NCBI RefSeq assembly: GCF_032362555.1
Contig: NC_083509.1
Span: 6,285,001-6,349,000 of the forward strand
Source: Amyelois transitella
Lineage: Eukaryota; Arthropoda; Insecta; Lepidoptera; Pyralidae
Direction: 5' to 3'
Length of the DNA stretch: 64,000 nucleotides
Below, piece by piece: positions 1 to 11,832 of this stretch; position 1 is the stretch's first letter; the number at the start of each line of letters is the position of its first letter. A program made the position numbers and the translations under genes. Below the pieces are notes generated by a model. It worked only from the letters and a program-made list of their open reading frames with translations, was not told where the DNA came from and did not search any database.

Positions 1-13
1 TTGTTCAAAATTG

Positions 14-196
14 TTATTCACAGCCTGGTTTCTTTTCTTTACTCCAATCAAACTTAGAATTGTAATAGGGTAAATATCCAACGACAGCCTTCCAGTCGGT
101 TATGTAACACATGCCGATAAACGAAGCTAAGCCAAAACATATAGCTGTCGCAGTGAATCCGCTCAGCTGGTCCAGCTGCTTTTTGCCAAGTATCAT
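14..196 (-). CDS. UQCR11: Cytochrome b-c1 complex subunit 10 (UQCR11-like)
   Basis: A complete 60-residue protein in one exon. Family knowledge: UQCR11 is the smallest supernumerary subunit of respiratory complex III, one transmembrane helix in the inner mitochondrial membrane. Seen here: a hydrophobic stretch at about residues 14-32 followed by TDWKAVVGYLPYYNSKF, which matches the family pattern of TDW, a hydrophobic patch, P-Y and KF. Length is close to the 56 residues of the human protein. There is no cleavable presequence, as in the family. The start is the only in-frame ATG and the stop lies 14 bases from the window edge, so the 3' UTR is outside. No introns are needed. Main uncertainty is the short length, but the motif is distinctive. 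Confidence 0.88.
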   Translation of the reverse strand: MILGKKQLDQLSGFTATAICFGLASFIGMCYITDWKAVVGYLPYYNSKFDWSKEKKPGCE

Positions 197-619
197 GATG
201 ATTAATAAGTGTAAGCGGCGATTTCAAACATTAAAATTGGGAATTATTGCTTAAACGTCAAAAGCTATCAATTATGTCAACTTTCAAAGACTTTCGCATC
301 AATTCAGAAGGAGGATTTAAGTAGGTACCTAGCAGTAGTTATAAGTAGTGTCCGGTCAAAACTATGCACAAATTTAAAAACATTACTTGCAGAAACTATC
401 CCATAATCCAACGCTACAGAACGGATAGAAGAATGGCGTACCTACATAAGACGAAGTATATTTAATAATTGTTGAGACTTTTTTTATGAAATCATACATA
501 CCTACACAAAACAATAGATAAGTTGAAAGCGCGCTATTGTGTAGTATGACTCACTTTTTGACTGTACCTCTCCTATTCTTCGGAACTCTGTTGGAATTAT
601 TCCCTGATTTAATTTTCTA

Positions 620-687
620 AGTAATATTTTAAACGGATTAAACAGACTATGCAATGCTAGTCTGTTTAATCCGTTTAAAATATTACT
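620..687. repeat. Perfect 30-bp inverted repeat (hairpin)
   Basis: Left arm 620-649 and right arm 658-687 are exact reverse complements over 30 bases, separated by the 8-base loop TGCAATGC, whose inner part is itself nearly palindromic. Such a perfect match implies a young foldback/MITE remnant or a transcribed hairpin; the sequence does not decide which. Confidence 0.9.
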
Positions 688-1274
688 ATTTAGTTATTAT
701 TTAAAAAAACTAAGCTTTATGTTATGACCTAAACTAAGATATTTTTCACTTATTAAAACTACATGGGTAGACAAGAAATCCATATTTCCCTTAGATGTTT
801 AAAATTATGTTACAGATATTAATCTTCACGTATTTAAATTTGCCTGCCCACGACCGTAACTAAACTTACTCGTAACATTTGGTATTCGTCTGGGATTGCC
901 CGAGTGGACAGTTCCCGCGGTATCGGAATCGTCCAGACCACGCCACATGCCATAGTCGAATTACGAGACCGCCATGTAACCACTAATTATAATTTGTCAA
1001 CCCATCCCATCTACTTTTCGTTACATTTAACGATTAGAATTTAGCGCAGTATCTGTGTTCCCACATTAGTATCTAAGTAATTGTAAGAGGTAAATGTTTA
1101 ATGATATTTACTTATCATTATTACGTGAACTTATATATATATAATATATACCTAATATGATGTAGAATAGAAGTTAAAAAAAACAACAAATAAATTACCT
1201 ACCCGACCTTTACTACCTAAAATGAAACCCAACGAGATAGCTAGATACATACCCACATACAATCAATCAATGCT

Positions 1275-1480
1275 TTTTGCGGGATAGACAGAGCCACAAG
1301 TCTCGAAAAGACTGCTATCACGCTTATACGAGTACGTTACATCAAGTTACTATACCTACTAAAAAGTAAACTTGCCGCTCAACAGTACGATTTAATGATG
1401 AAATTGAAATTCAAATAGTGATAGGTTGCTAGCCCATCGCCTTAAAGAAGAACTCCAAGTTTAGTAACCTTTCCTTTGAT
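1275..1480 (-). mobile_element. Diverged fragment of the (GTAT)n-tailed SINE
   Basis: Matches, on the minus strand, the family described at 48815-49080: the GACAGAGCCA box and the CAGTC/AAGACTG hairpin region at the left, then an unrelated interruption, then the GGTTGCTAGCCCATCGCC core (about 1424-1441). Old copy with an internal insertion of roughly 70 bases. Confidence 0.65.
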
Positions 1481-2161
1481 TGACTTTTCAAACTGCACGG
1501 ACGAGAAGCGATTGGAACATGTACCTACTTAATGTTTTAAAATCTGTGGCTGGAACACATTTTGTTTTCTCTTTGTTTTCAGACCAGCATGTATACCTAC
1601 TAATGCAGATAAGTTAGATATAACGGTCACCTACACAAGATTGACCAAAAACTAAATAATATCGGGAACTATATTTTCTATCACCAAAATTTATATTTGT
1701 CATCAAGTTGTATCACCTAATAAATAGATCTATCGCCACGAAATATTTTCGTTCTCAGATAAACAAAAATTGTTCCCAGGTATGAATTATCAAATTAATG
1801 TTAATATATGTGTAAAATAAGAGATCGATAACCAATAAAATTATATTGAATTACATGAATATAAACTTCGTTCTTATAATAATAGTTTTGTTACTTAAAT
1901 AATAGCTCTGTGCTCAGAATGGTAGATCTGCCACCAAATAAATCGATTATCGATCCCTGACTGCGACTCCTTTTTATTTGATATTTTGTCACCAATACAG
2001 TAGTAACATTTTATTTCGTTCAGATATTAAATTAATAGTATTCGTTACCAATTTAATACATCAATTTATAATTTTAATGAAAAAATGATCAAAGGGGCGG
2101 AGACAAATTGGCGCGCTTTAAAAATTGACCAATCCGGCTTCAACGATGGGTAGTAGTTAAC

Positions 2162-2432
2162 TATTGATTATTTTAACTTTAATTAAGTGTTTTATCTACT
2201 ATTCTGCTAGCCATAAGCCAGCTATTTTAAACCAGCGCTGATTGTTCTGTGGTTATTATTTTTAAGAATAAATATTGATTATTTTAACTTTAATTAAGTG
2301 TTTTATCTACTATTCTGCTAGCCATAAGCCAGCTATTTTAAACCAGCGCTGATTGTTCAGTGGTAATTATTTTCAACAATAAATATTGATTATTTTAACT
2401 TTAATTGTTTTATTTACTACTCTGCTAAAAAT
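2162..2432. repeat. 111-bp tandem repeat, about 2.4 copies
   Basis: Units begin TATTGATTATTTTAACTTTA at 2162, 2273 and 2384, giving an exact 111-base period twice. Units 1 and 2 are nearly identical (a few substitutions near the end); unit 3 diverges after about 25 bases, having lost TAAGTG. No coding potential. Confidence 0.9.
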
Positions 2433-3109
2433 TTTATTTAAATATAATTTATACTACCAGTGGAAATTTAGAACCTTGGGAGTCTAGTTAAGTAGCAGAA
2501 TCTTTTGGTTGAAACGATGATGACAACCCTAATTTTTTATTTGAACTTAATGCAATTTTCTAGTAACATAATATGATTTATTGGTGATCTCTTTAAATTA
2601 GTTTGCTTAAATACTTATTAGGACACACCTATTATAATACATACAAAAACATTTATTTGGTACTAGACCTTATATCTCAGGATTTTAGGTGATTTATTGT
2701 GGAACTGATTTTGCATTGTTTGGTGACTACATTTTGGTGACAGATCTACTATGTTGAGGACAAACCCTATTATTTAAGAAACACAAAACTAATTAAATTG
2801 GTGATAGCTTAAATGATACCCAATAATATCGACTTATACAAACCCAAATAACTTTTAGTAAAGATTTTGAGTAATTCTTACCTACAAAGACACCCTGTCT
2901 ATTTAATATAGATAGAACCTTAAGTACTATTTTGACTGTGCACGTTACGCAGGTATTTACGAGGCATTTATTTATTAATGTTAATTTTCGCGGGCTACAC
3001 TAACATCACTACCATAGACAAAAGAAACTAGACTAGACGGAGCCTATATATAGGTACCTATGCCATGTACGGAGCACTGAGCACTCCGACGAAGTTAATA
3101 CGGAGCCTT

Positions 3110-3534
3110 GGTAGGTATTATTCGTTTCATTCTGTTTAGATAACATAGAAACGAATCTAAAATGGCGCTATGTACTTGTTTGTAGTGACAGATCGTAGGG
3201 TTAGCAAAAAAGTTTTTTTTAGTTCAATATTTTTTATCAATAACATTAAAAATAGATTTATGTATAACCATTGAATATATTTAGATACATAAAAACAATA
3301 TTAGGCGACGCAGAAACAGACGCAGGGTTAGAATTAATAAAGATATATGTCGTTGTCTGTGTCTGAGGACAATCACCACGCGAAACAAACATTTTACAAA
3401 ACAAACAACAGCGTATATTTCAGCATGATGTACTGGCGTGTGTGAGTAAAGACGACAACAGTTTGCAAATTATGATTTTGGCCGCCATTTTAGATTCGTT
3501 TCTACTTATATGAAACGGGTTATAAGTATTTACC
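3110..3534. mobile_element. MITE-like element with long terminal inverted repeats
   Basis: The two ends are inverted copies. The best block is 3146-3167 against 3482-3503 (TAGAAACGAATCTAAAATGGC reversed at the right), with a further weaker match running outward to GGTAGGTATTA (3110-3120) and its reverse near 3524-3534. Size about 425 bp and no open frame suggest a non-autonomous DNA transposon; the superfamily was not determined and no clear target duplication was seen. Confidence 0.6.
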
Positions 3535-4412
3535 AGTTGGACGATCAATAGGGAAATACTTATAGTAATATTTCTTTTTTGACATCATTTGCCTTTTGGC
3601 TTTGGTAATTTTGCCTTAATATACTATACGTTATCTGATTTAAATAACGGCTCGTGCTGCGAGCCGCCGATTTTGTACATCTTCGGTCACACCGAATTCG
3701 AACGTGCAGCGACTAGTGGTCGTATGACCTGCAACGACCAAACGTATCAATTCGTAACAACTGCCAGTGATACTGCAAACTAGGTATACACATCAACTAA
3801 TGTCACACACCAACAGTCAATAAGAAAGTGATCAGCCAATAGCAACGAAGAATGTAAATCGCGCAAACAAAGATTTCACGGATTGGATCATAACTACAAA
3901 TTCTAGACTCAAAATCTTTGGAGCCGCGATTCCCCAGGCACAATACCTAGCCTGGCGGAAGATCTTCCCATTGGTGGTGGCGATCGAGCCGAATCATCGC
4001 TCCCGCTACATTAACTTCTATATTTATTTTCTTTAAACTTCACGAACGAATTTTTTCGGTTGTCAAAATTCTATAAACCGTTTTTAAATTTGCATGAATG
4101 GGATTGTAAATTATGAGATGAAGGCTTTTTTATTTATTACCAACATACTCTTAAATCTCAAATCTATCAAAGACTGATTTTCTTATTAATTAAATTTTTT
4201 AAGTTAAAAAATACATAGTGGAAAATGTTTGGTAAAGGTTGGTAATACTGCACTGCTTGCATAATGACATTGACTGTGACTGACATTGTTTTAGTCGTTG
4301 TTGATTTGATTGAGTGTTGCGAGAGTCTAGAAATAAGATGAATTGGAAACAAATTTTCAAACAATAATTGGGAGCGAAACAATATTAATCCCGAGAGTAT
4401 ATATTTAAAAAT

Positions 4413-5138
4413 ATGGCATCGGAGAAAGACCCTTTAGTAAGCGAAAGGTCGGGCACGGTACGCGAAGTAGGAAATAATGCAATTTGGAGTCTTTCATCGT
4501 GTAAGCCAGGTATGACAAAAGCTGTTAATATTACAACACCCTCTTGAATTTCAGTAAAATTTTAATAAAAGTTCATTTAATAAATTTTTCTCGTTACAGG
4601 ATTCGGTATTGATCAGTTAAGAGATGATTGCATGGACACATATTGGCAATCTGATGGCCAACTCCCACACTTAGTTAACATTCAATTCCAAAGAAAAACA
4701 ATGGTGTCGCATATTTACATTTACACTGATTATAAGCTGGATGAAAGCTACACGCCTAGCAGAATTTCGATCAGGGCTGGTACACATTTTAATGATTTAC
4801 AAGAGATTGAAGTAATAGAATTGATTGAACCAAGCGGTAAGTTAGCAAACAGAGCAGACTTAAATTTTAAATGCCTAAATCAAAAACTAAAATAAACTTG
4901 AAATAATTATGAATTTTCATTTTCAGGCTGGGAAATGATTCCAATTAAAGATATGCATGATCGACCGATAAGGACCTATATGATACAAATAGCTGTATTG
5001 AGTAATCATCAAAATGGCAGAGATACACACATGAGGCAAATAAAAGTCCATTCTCCATGCGAACCTACTTCATTTGATATAAACAAATTCAGGAATTTCT
5101 CTACAGTGCAGTTCCAGCAATATACTACTATAAGATAA
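4413..5138 (+). CDS. ANAPC10: Anaphase-promoting complex subunit 10 (APC10/DOC1)
   Basis: Three exons: 4413-4509, 4600-4836, 4927-5138, all GT-AG with phase-1 junctions inside glycine codons. The protein is a single DOC domain. Family knowledge: APC10 is the processivity subunit of the APC/C ubiquitin ligase and, with the coactivator, forms the D-box receptor. Seen here: the conserved TVREVGNNAIWSLSSCKPG start, LRDDCMDTYWQSDG, PHLVNIQF, YKLDESYTPSRIS, and QIAVLSNHQNGRDTHMRQIK. The protein ends in Thr-Ile-Arg; the C-terminal Ile-Arg tail is the known docking signal for the TPR subunit APC3/Cdc27. The start ATG is followed directly by the family N-terminal region, so it is well supported. It lies tail-to-tail with EIF2B5, 601 bases apart. 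Length about 180 residues, like the human protein. Confidence 0.97.
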
Positions 5139-5203
5139 TTATTAATATTTTTATTTTTAAATGCACAGTTCTAAATGTAAATCTACTTACATATTTTCAA
5201 ATC

Positions 5204-5458
5204 GTGTAGTCCTGGCACCATTAAAAAAAAGGATAGGATCACTTCATAGCATTTCCATGGATGTCGTAAAAGGTGGCTAAATGATAGGCTTATAAACTTG
5301 GGGTTCTTTTTTTAGGTGATGGGCTAGCAACCTGTCACTATTTGAATCTCAATTCTATTATTAAGCCAAAAAGCTGAACATGGCCTATGGTCTTTTCAAG
5401 ACTGCGGGCTTTGTCTACTCTGCAAGGGATTTTGACATGATTATGTGTGTGTGAGTAT
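5204..5458 (+). mobile_element. (GTAT)n-tailed SINE copy, with a second tail fragment to about 5632
   Basis: Plus-strand copy of the family at 48815-49080: CCTGGCACCA head, CCATGGATGTCGTAAAAGG, GGGCTAGCAACCTGTCACTA core, then the CTTTTCAAGACTG block. A second short piece (5575-5632, GGCTCTGTCTACCCCGTAAG) follows after a gap and repeats the 3' end. The pieces fill the spacer between the convergent genes ANAPC10 and EIF2B5. Confidence 0.85.
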
Positions 5459-5673
5459 AGTATATAAGTCACTTGATTGTAATCTTTTTTGGATTGGCTT
5501 ATTTTGTGATAAATTTTGTAAAACACTAATAAGAGTCTTATCATACATCATATATAATTGATGAATGTTGTATGATACTGTTGGCTCTGTCTACCCCGTA
5601 AGGGATAAAGATGTGATTATACCTATGTATGTATTTTGTCTAATGTACCTATTTAAATAATAATGCTAAATCT

Positions 5674-5708
5674 AATAAAATGAACGATAAGTAGAAAATC
5701 TTTTTATT
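5674..5708. terminator. Facing poly(A) signals of ANAPC10 and EIF2B5
   Basis: A plus-strand AATAAA at 5674-5679 is the first one after the ANAPC10 stop. A minus-strand AATAAA (TTTATT at 5703-5708) lies 32 bases past the EIF2B5 stop. If both are used, the two transcripts end within, or overlap by, a few tens of bases. Cleavage sites themselves cannot be seen. Confidence 0.55.
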
Positions 5709-5739
5709 TACATCATACAGTTCTACCTACATACATAAA

Positions 5740-8700
5740 TCAATCTGATTCACTTTCTTCGCTTGCCTGCTGCAGCCATTCAAAGAACTTCACAAATGCT
5801 GTTTGAGCCACTATTGGACTTTCATTCTTCTTTAAGTCTTCAAACCACTCATTAAGAGAATCCTCATCAACAACATCAGCTTCATAGAGTAAATGTATCA
5901 CCTGGCCTGCCTTCTCATGTAGCCACTCACATTTTATGCAGCTCTCCTGAAAGTGTTTAAACAATATTTCATTCATCACATGCAATATATTTTGTGTAAT
6001 AAATGATAACTAGAGTTTATTCGCAGTTTCGCCCGCGCGAATTTAGCGCCACCTACAAAAAATTACAGGGTTTTTCGCAAATTCCACTGGAACTATAGTT
6101 TTTACCGGGATGAAAAATACCCTAAGTACTTCTCTAGATGCTTAATCTATTATATAAAAATTTATCGCAAAATGTGTTGGTAAGCACAACAACGCTTGAC
6201 CTAATTAAACCAATTTTTTTTTATTTGTTGAAGGTCGAGGATAGTTTTAGTAGTTTTTCGGCGAGAAAAATTCAAATAATTACTGGAAAAAGTTTCAAAA
6301 CAGCCCTTTTCTTTTCCCATACAAACATTGTCTAATTTAAACATTTATAAAATAGGTAAAAACAAAAACATTTTTGTCTCCTACTTGCAGTATTATCACA
6401 TGATATAGTATATAGTATTGTATTATATAGTTAAGAAGTGTTGTAGTCATTGGTTTAATGTAATTAAATTATGAACAAAAACTTACCTCCACAGCTTTCA
6501 AACAATCCATTATTGACGATTTTGTTTTAATATAATTTGCCAAAACTGGTCGGAAGAATTTCAGAATATCTTTCACTATACTAAGCACACTCTTGCTCTC
6601 AGTGAGGACAGGTAAACTGAGCAAAGCTCTAACCACGAAAAAGTTCACCTCATGTAATTGAATATTGTATGCATATCTAGAGGAGTTGATTTCTAATATG
6701 AGATAATCGCATTTCAGTTTTTCTTCATATCCTCTTGCTAGACTGTCAATAACTTCTTGAAGGAAAACTAAAAAAATAAATCACAGTCACTATACCTTTT
6801 CTTCTTTAAAAAGAAAAGGTTTTTAATTTTCAAACTTTCATAATTAACTTTTTAACATTAAAGAAACTTAATTAAAATTAGGTGTAGAAACAGTAACATT
6901 ATAAAAAAATATAAAACTTACTATTGGTATCTTCAGGTAAAGGTGAATCAGGAAGAGTGGATTCCACACTACTGTCAGATGAGTAATAAGATTCACTGTC
7001 ACTCCATGATTTCTCAAAACCAATGAATTCATCATCACTTACACCAGATGACTCATTTTCCCATTCCCCTTCTGATGTTGATTTCTTTAAAGTTTTCTCT
7101 AAAATTAAAAACAGATACTTATTAAATAAAAAATAAATAAAAGCTTTTAAAAATAGCCCATGTCGCTCCAGACAGTCTATCTATGTGAAGAATTCCTCAA
7201 TATCAGCCCAGTAGCCTCTTGTATTTCATGCAATAACTAAACCTGATTGTCAAAACTCACCACTTCCTTCATGTTCGGAATACTCAATAATTCCTGTTAA
7301 TTTCCTTCCAGCAGAAATTGTGACATGAGATCCTATGATTGTGCCTCCCTCTATGCTGCAACCTTCTTCTAATATGCAGTTATCATCAATCAAACTGTTT
7401 GTAATATTACAGTTAGCATGTATTGTCACATTATTCATTATGTGACTCCCAGATATTGTGACATTTTTTCCAATATTACAGTTCTTTCCAATAATGGATT
7501 TTGATACTACTGTATTGTCACCTATATGAGAATCCGATCCAATTAAGACATCTTCAACTAACAAGCAAGATCTAAAGATAGAAAAATGAAAACATTACAA
7601 ATATATCCCAATTAATTAAATACTTCTTTTACGAGTCATGTGTTATAATTACCTGTTCAACACAGAAGTCACATGTCGAAAATTATTATTACCCATAAAT
7701 AAATAGTTGTTTTGATAAAATGTGCCAGTTTCAATAGACAACGGATGTGCCCAGTATTGAAGTATATCTCGGCTAAAAGAAAAACCAATACTTAATCATA
7801 AGTAATTACAATATAGATCTAAAGTAAAAATAAAACTTACCATATACTTTGATAAGTTTTCCAGTTTGTCACAGAAGCAGCATATTGGTTTTCTTTCAGT
7901 AACATATAATACAGAGAACTATCTAGAATTTCTTCATTTATGAGAAGTCCATGTATAAAGTCATCACGTGTTTGGAAATCAAAATTATCAGAAAATAGTG
8001 GTGGCACTGATGGAGAACACAGAGCTATGTTCGGGTCAGCCAAATTGTGATGCAACTTCAGCTCTGACGTCTTTAGGGTCACCTCCTAACAAAATAAAAA
8101 CTATTATTATTTTATAACAAAACATACTAAATTATTATAATTGAAGATTTCATTGGCATCTTGGTGACAAAATATACAACTTAAGTATTATAGCCATAAC
8201 ATAAAGGTTTAATAACCATTTAGATAAATTAGAGATTTCACTTAATTATTGAAATAAACAGATACAGCACTAAAACCAAAATCATACCAATGGTATGTTG
8301 ATGGATTTCTCATTTGATTTGGGTTTGTACTTCTGATGTACCAAAACTTTGTTGTTATTCCCATCAGCAGCTACAAATGTAGGTTTATCACAGCTTATCA
8401 ATGGATGCTCCCATGATACTTTCTTGTATAACAAAGTCATTGCTGCTCCTTTATCTTTTTTACTTAAAACCCTGAAAACAATAAAATATATATTCTCAAA
8501 TGTTAGTGATTTAAATATATAGAATATAACAGAAAAACATTTGTGTTGCATTTATTGAATTTTCAAGAATTAAAAAATATAAATTACACAAATTATATAT
8601 AATATTTTGTGTAAAATATTATCTCCACTTTAATCACAGTGTAAATTAATTGTGCTTTCTTATTATTGGAAATGAAAACAAACCACAAGGAATTATATGG

Positions 8701-10259
8701 TTTTAACTACCTACCTAAAATGAATTGAGATTTAAGCTAAATAGACCCAGCATTTCTGTGTGTATTCATTTGTCAATCAATTTCCTTTTTTATTCAAATA
8801 CATTTAAATACTTACTTATGTTTTTCCAATAAAGATGCAAAATTGACATTAGTGATACTGTTCACCCCCATTAGAACAAAACATCCTCTTATGAGACCAG
8901 CTGCATCTATTTCTCTCATCACATCCCCCATTGTCTGACATGTATCTGACATTATCACATTGACTTCCATTGTAATACTCCATGAAGCCTTCTTGTCACT
9001 ACTTTTCCTAAAAATAATTTATGATGAAAGCATGCAGCAACTTCTCTAATTATTTTATTTTAATAAAATTGTTATGATATGTTGTGCTGTGTGGTTCCCG
9101 GCACCAATACAAAAAAGAATAGGACCACTCCATCTCTTTCCCATGGATGTTGTACAAGGCGACTAAGGGAAAGGCTTACAAACTTGGTATTCTTCTTTTT
9201 GGCGATGGGCTAGCAACCTGTCACTACTTGAATCTCAATTCTATCATTAAGCCAAATACCTGAATGTGGCCATACAGTTTTCAAGACTGTTTGTTGGCTT
9301 TGTCTACCCCGCAAGGGATATAGATGTGACCATATCTATGTACATATGTATATATGTAAATTGTTATCATCAAAATGACAACTTATGGCCACAATCCATG
9401 AGTTAAACTTATCCATGACAAGTACTCCTATATCTTACAAACCATTATTAAAGGCAAACTAAGAAGGAAATTATTTGCAAATCTCAAAAGAAAAACATAG
9501 CATATCCATTGTGATGTGACACTTAACTGTTATTTATAGGAGAAATGCAAAAAGATAACCGTAACCCAATATGATTTGATAGAAGTAGAAGTAATGGGAA
9601 ATTGTTTATTTAAAGAGGGGTTCTAAATCTAATTTGTTTGGTGGTTAATATCATTGTTGATTAAAGTATAGACATACATATACATAAAATCAGGTCTATG
9701 CGAGTGTATACCCTTATGTGGTAGACATCAAATGAATGAAATGTTCAGCTGTTGACTGAATGATAGAATTGAGATTAAAATAGTGACATGTCGCTAGCCC
9801 ATCTCCTAAAAGAAGAATCCCAGAGAATATCATAAATTACAACTTACTTGAGATATTCTTTTACTTTCACACCATCTTGACAGCAAAATAAAATAGTTTC
9901 GCCAACTCCACCTAAAGCTAATGATTCGAGCACATAGTCTATCAAAGGTACACCAGCCAATGTTAAGAACGCCTGAAAATAAACAATATAAATTATAAAT
10001 ATATTTGACAGATTACAAACAATAAAGTTAGTTTTGATTTATGATACTCAGCGATATATGGTCAATCAGTCTAAATCAAAAATTAGAGCAAGGTTGATAA
10101 ACGTTCTTAATTTAAATACTGATTATAGGAAATAATATGAGATTATAGGTGAATGAAAAGACTTACCATAGGTTTAGCCTTACAAATGGGATCAAAATTA
10201 CTATTAAACGTGTCCATAATGACGACCGCTTGAACTACATTTTCTTTGTCTATATCCAT
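5740..10259 (-). CDS. EIF2B5: Translation initiation factor eIF2B subunit epsilon
   Basis: Ten exons read on the minus strand: 10259-10167, 9972-9848, 9007-8816, 8471-8288, 8085-7841, 7772-7653, 7571-7261, 7098-6922, 6767-6487, 5946-5740. All junctions are GT-AG and keep one frame of 644 residues (human 721). Family knowledge: the catalytic subunit of eIF2B, which exchanges GDP for GTP on eIF2 in the cytosol. Domains seen: an N-terminal nucleotidyltransferase-like fold (QAVVIMDTF at residue 10, AGVPLIDYVLESLALGGV near 36), a left-handed beta-helix of hexapeptide repeats at about 320-423 (I-G-x-N-x-x-I pattern), an acidic Ser/Glu linker at 424-482, and the C-terminal W2/HEAT domain ending in acidic/aromatic DEDSLNEWFEDLK and EWLQQASEESESD, the part that contacts eIF2 beta and gamma. 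The start ATG precedes the conserved first strand directly. Introns carry SINE copies. Confidence 0.96.
9084..9357 (+). mobile_element. (GTAT)n-tailed SINE copy with target duplication
   Basis: Near full-length plus-strand copy inside EIF2B5 intron 2. Flanked by AAATTGTTATGAT (9066-9078) and AAATTGTTATCAT (9358-9370), a 13-base direct repeat with one mismatch that marks the insertion. It starts with the TGTGGTTCCCGGCACC head and ends in a TATGTA-rich tail. Confidence 0.9.
9672..9822 (-). mobile_element. Partial, diverged (GTAT)n-tailed SINE
   Basis: Minus-strand copy in EIF2B5 intron 2: tail CATACATATACATAAAATC, then TAGAATTGAGAT and GCTAGCCCATCTCC. The head half is missing, as in 5'-truncated retrocopies. 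Confidence 0.75.
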
Positions 10260-10407
10260 CGCTATATTTTACTATTTTTGTTTAATAATTGATTTTAACT
10301 GAATTCTATATTATTTTCTTTCCTTTTCTACAAAATGAAATATATGTACCTATAAAGAATTCACGTTCGACTTAAGGTTATAATTTTGATATTTGACTGA
10401 TTGATTT

Positions 10408-11832
10408 AGTGATGGGACTCGAATCACGTTTAATTCGAATGATTCGAATGATCACAATCATTACCCTATTAGGATGTATTAGATATTGATTCGATTCATT
10501 GATGATTCAAATTGTCCAATTGATTCGAATCAAAAAGTTCATTCGAATCATACGATAATTCGAATTGATCCGATTCAACTCTCTGATTCAAATCAATTAT
10601 TCTTATTCGAATCTTCATTGCTCGGCGAACTTACCTTCCTTACAGGTGAGACCACTAGGAATTTTCAAGTTAGTATTGCGATTTTAAATATTTTTGAAGT
10701 TTATATCGTGTTTAGTTTATACAGGGTGACATTTAAAACAACTGCATCCTTTTAAACATAGACTATAACCACGCTTCTGAGCCGTTTGAGCCTATTTTTA
10801 TTAAAATTAAACGTCATTTTCACATTTAAAAACCCTCAAAAACTATGTCACAAATACTACAAAAAGAAATTAAAACTAAACATGTAAATAAATGTCTGAA
10901 AAAGAAATTATTTTTCTAGTATCGTAAAGTACAGAGTTGTCGAGATCGCTCAGCTGAATGAATTGTGTCGTTGACCTCTGAATCTTACGCGTCGCTTTTC
11001 CGCCGGCCGGGGTGATATGACGTATTAGGATCGTGGATTTTGATACTTTTATTTTTTTCGTACTTTCTGAAATATGAACCGATATTTTTCTTTTAACGTT
11101 TTTAAATATCCTTTAGATGAGTACACTTAACAGTTAAATTTATGCAGTTGAATTAAAAGTCACCCTGTATAAATAATAAATAAATAAATATATACGGGAC
11201 AAATTACACAGATTGAGTTAACCTCGAAGTAAGTTCGAGACTTGTGTTACGAGATACTAACTCAACGATACTATATTTTATTATAAATACTTATATAGAT
11301 AAACATCCAAGACACAGTCCAATCAGAAAAAGTTTTTTTCTCATCATGCCCTGGCCGGGATTCGAACCCGGGACCTCCGTTATCACAGACAGCGTACTCG
11401 TACTACCGCTGCACCACAGAGGCCGTCAATGTCAACGTATATATATCTATATGTATATATATATATATCGAGTTTAGGGTTTAACTGGATTTGTGTTATA
11501 CATAAAGTGTTAGTGGGTACAATTAACTTGAACACCGTGTTGTATAGGTAAAAAAATATGGCACCGGCAAAACAAAGTAATGTTTGGGACTTTTATATAA
11601 GCTAAAATTTTTTTTTGTATATTTTCATTGCTTCGAATCATCAAATCGATCCTTATTGATTCAAATCATCAGTTAATTCGGATCAAAGCCTAATTCAAAT
11701 CGTCAAATCGATTCGTATTGAATCGAATCATCAGTTAGTTCGAATCGAAGACTGATTCGAATCACCATTCGAATTTTTTCCTGGTGATTCGAACTGATTC
11801 GAGTACAGAATTTCGATTCGAGTCCCATCACT
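10408..11832. mobile_element. 1.4-kb element with 18-bp terminal inverted repeats, rich in ATTCGAAT
   Basis: Ends AGTGATGGGACTCGAATC (10408-10425) and its exact reverse complement (11815-11832). Both flanks inside the ends, about 10425-10620 and 11630-11820, are packed with ATTCGAAT/GATTCGAATC words, so subterminal repeats are also in inverted orientation. The interior has no long open frame and includes a tRNA-derived SINE inserted later (11187-11425). This looks like a non-autonomous DNA transposon; family unknown. Confidence 0.75.
11187..11425 (-). mobile_element. tRNA-derived SINE, near complete
   Basis: Read on the minus strand, 11424-11345 is a tRNA-like head: A-box-like TGGTGCAGCGGTAGTACG and B-box GGTTCGAATCC inside GTCCCGGGTTCGAATCCCGG. 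The body continues through CTTGGATGTTTATCTATATA and ends with GTGTAATTTGTCCCGT. Further copies are at 15417-15655 and 30738-30875. Confidence 0.88.

Larger units (their letters stand above)
197..4412. other. Repeat-rich intergenic region between UQCR11 and ANAPC10
   Basis: No conserved coding segment was found. It holds a perfect 30-bp hairpin (620-687), a decayed SINE fragment (1275-1480), a 111-bp tandem repeat (2162-2432) and a MITE-like element (3110-3534). The remainder is AT-rich unique-looking sequence. A 64-codon open frame at 3589-3783 has no recognisable family. Confidence 0.7.

Noticed and set aside
2162-2432. CRISPR-like array
   Set aside because: The units are directly adjacent with no spacers and the genome is eukaryotic.
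3589-3783. Small 64-codon gene on the plus strand
   Set aside because: No recognisable family, no supporting splice signals, and it sits in a repeat-rich spacer. It includes a GGCTCG...CGAGCC hairpin more typical of mobile DNA.
10486-10755. 89-codon plus-strand open frame
   Set aside because: It is produced by the ATTCGAAT word array of the element at 10408-11832, giving a low-complexity DSNQ-type peptide.
11345-11424. A tRNA gene on the minus strand
   Set aside because: The tRNA-like sequence recurs at 15577-15654 joined to the same SINE body, and the arms do not fold cleanly, so it is a SINE head and not a functional tRNA.
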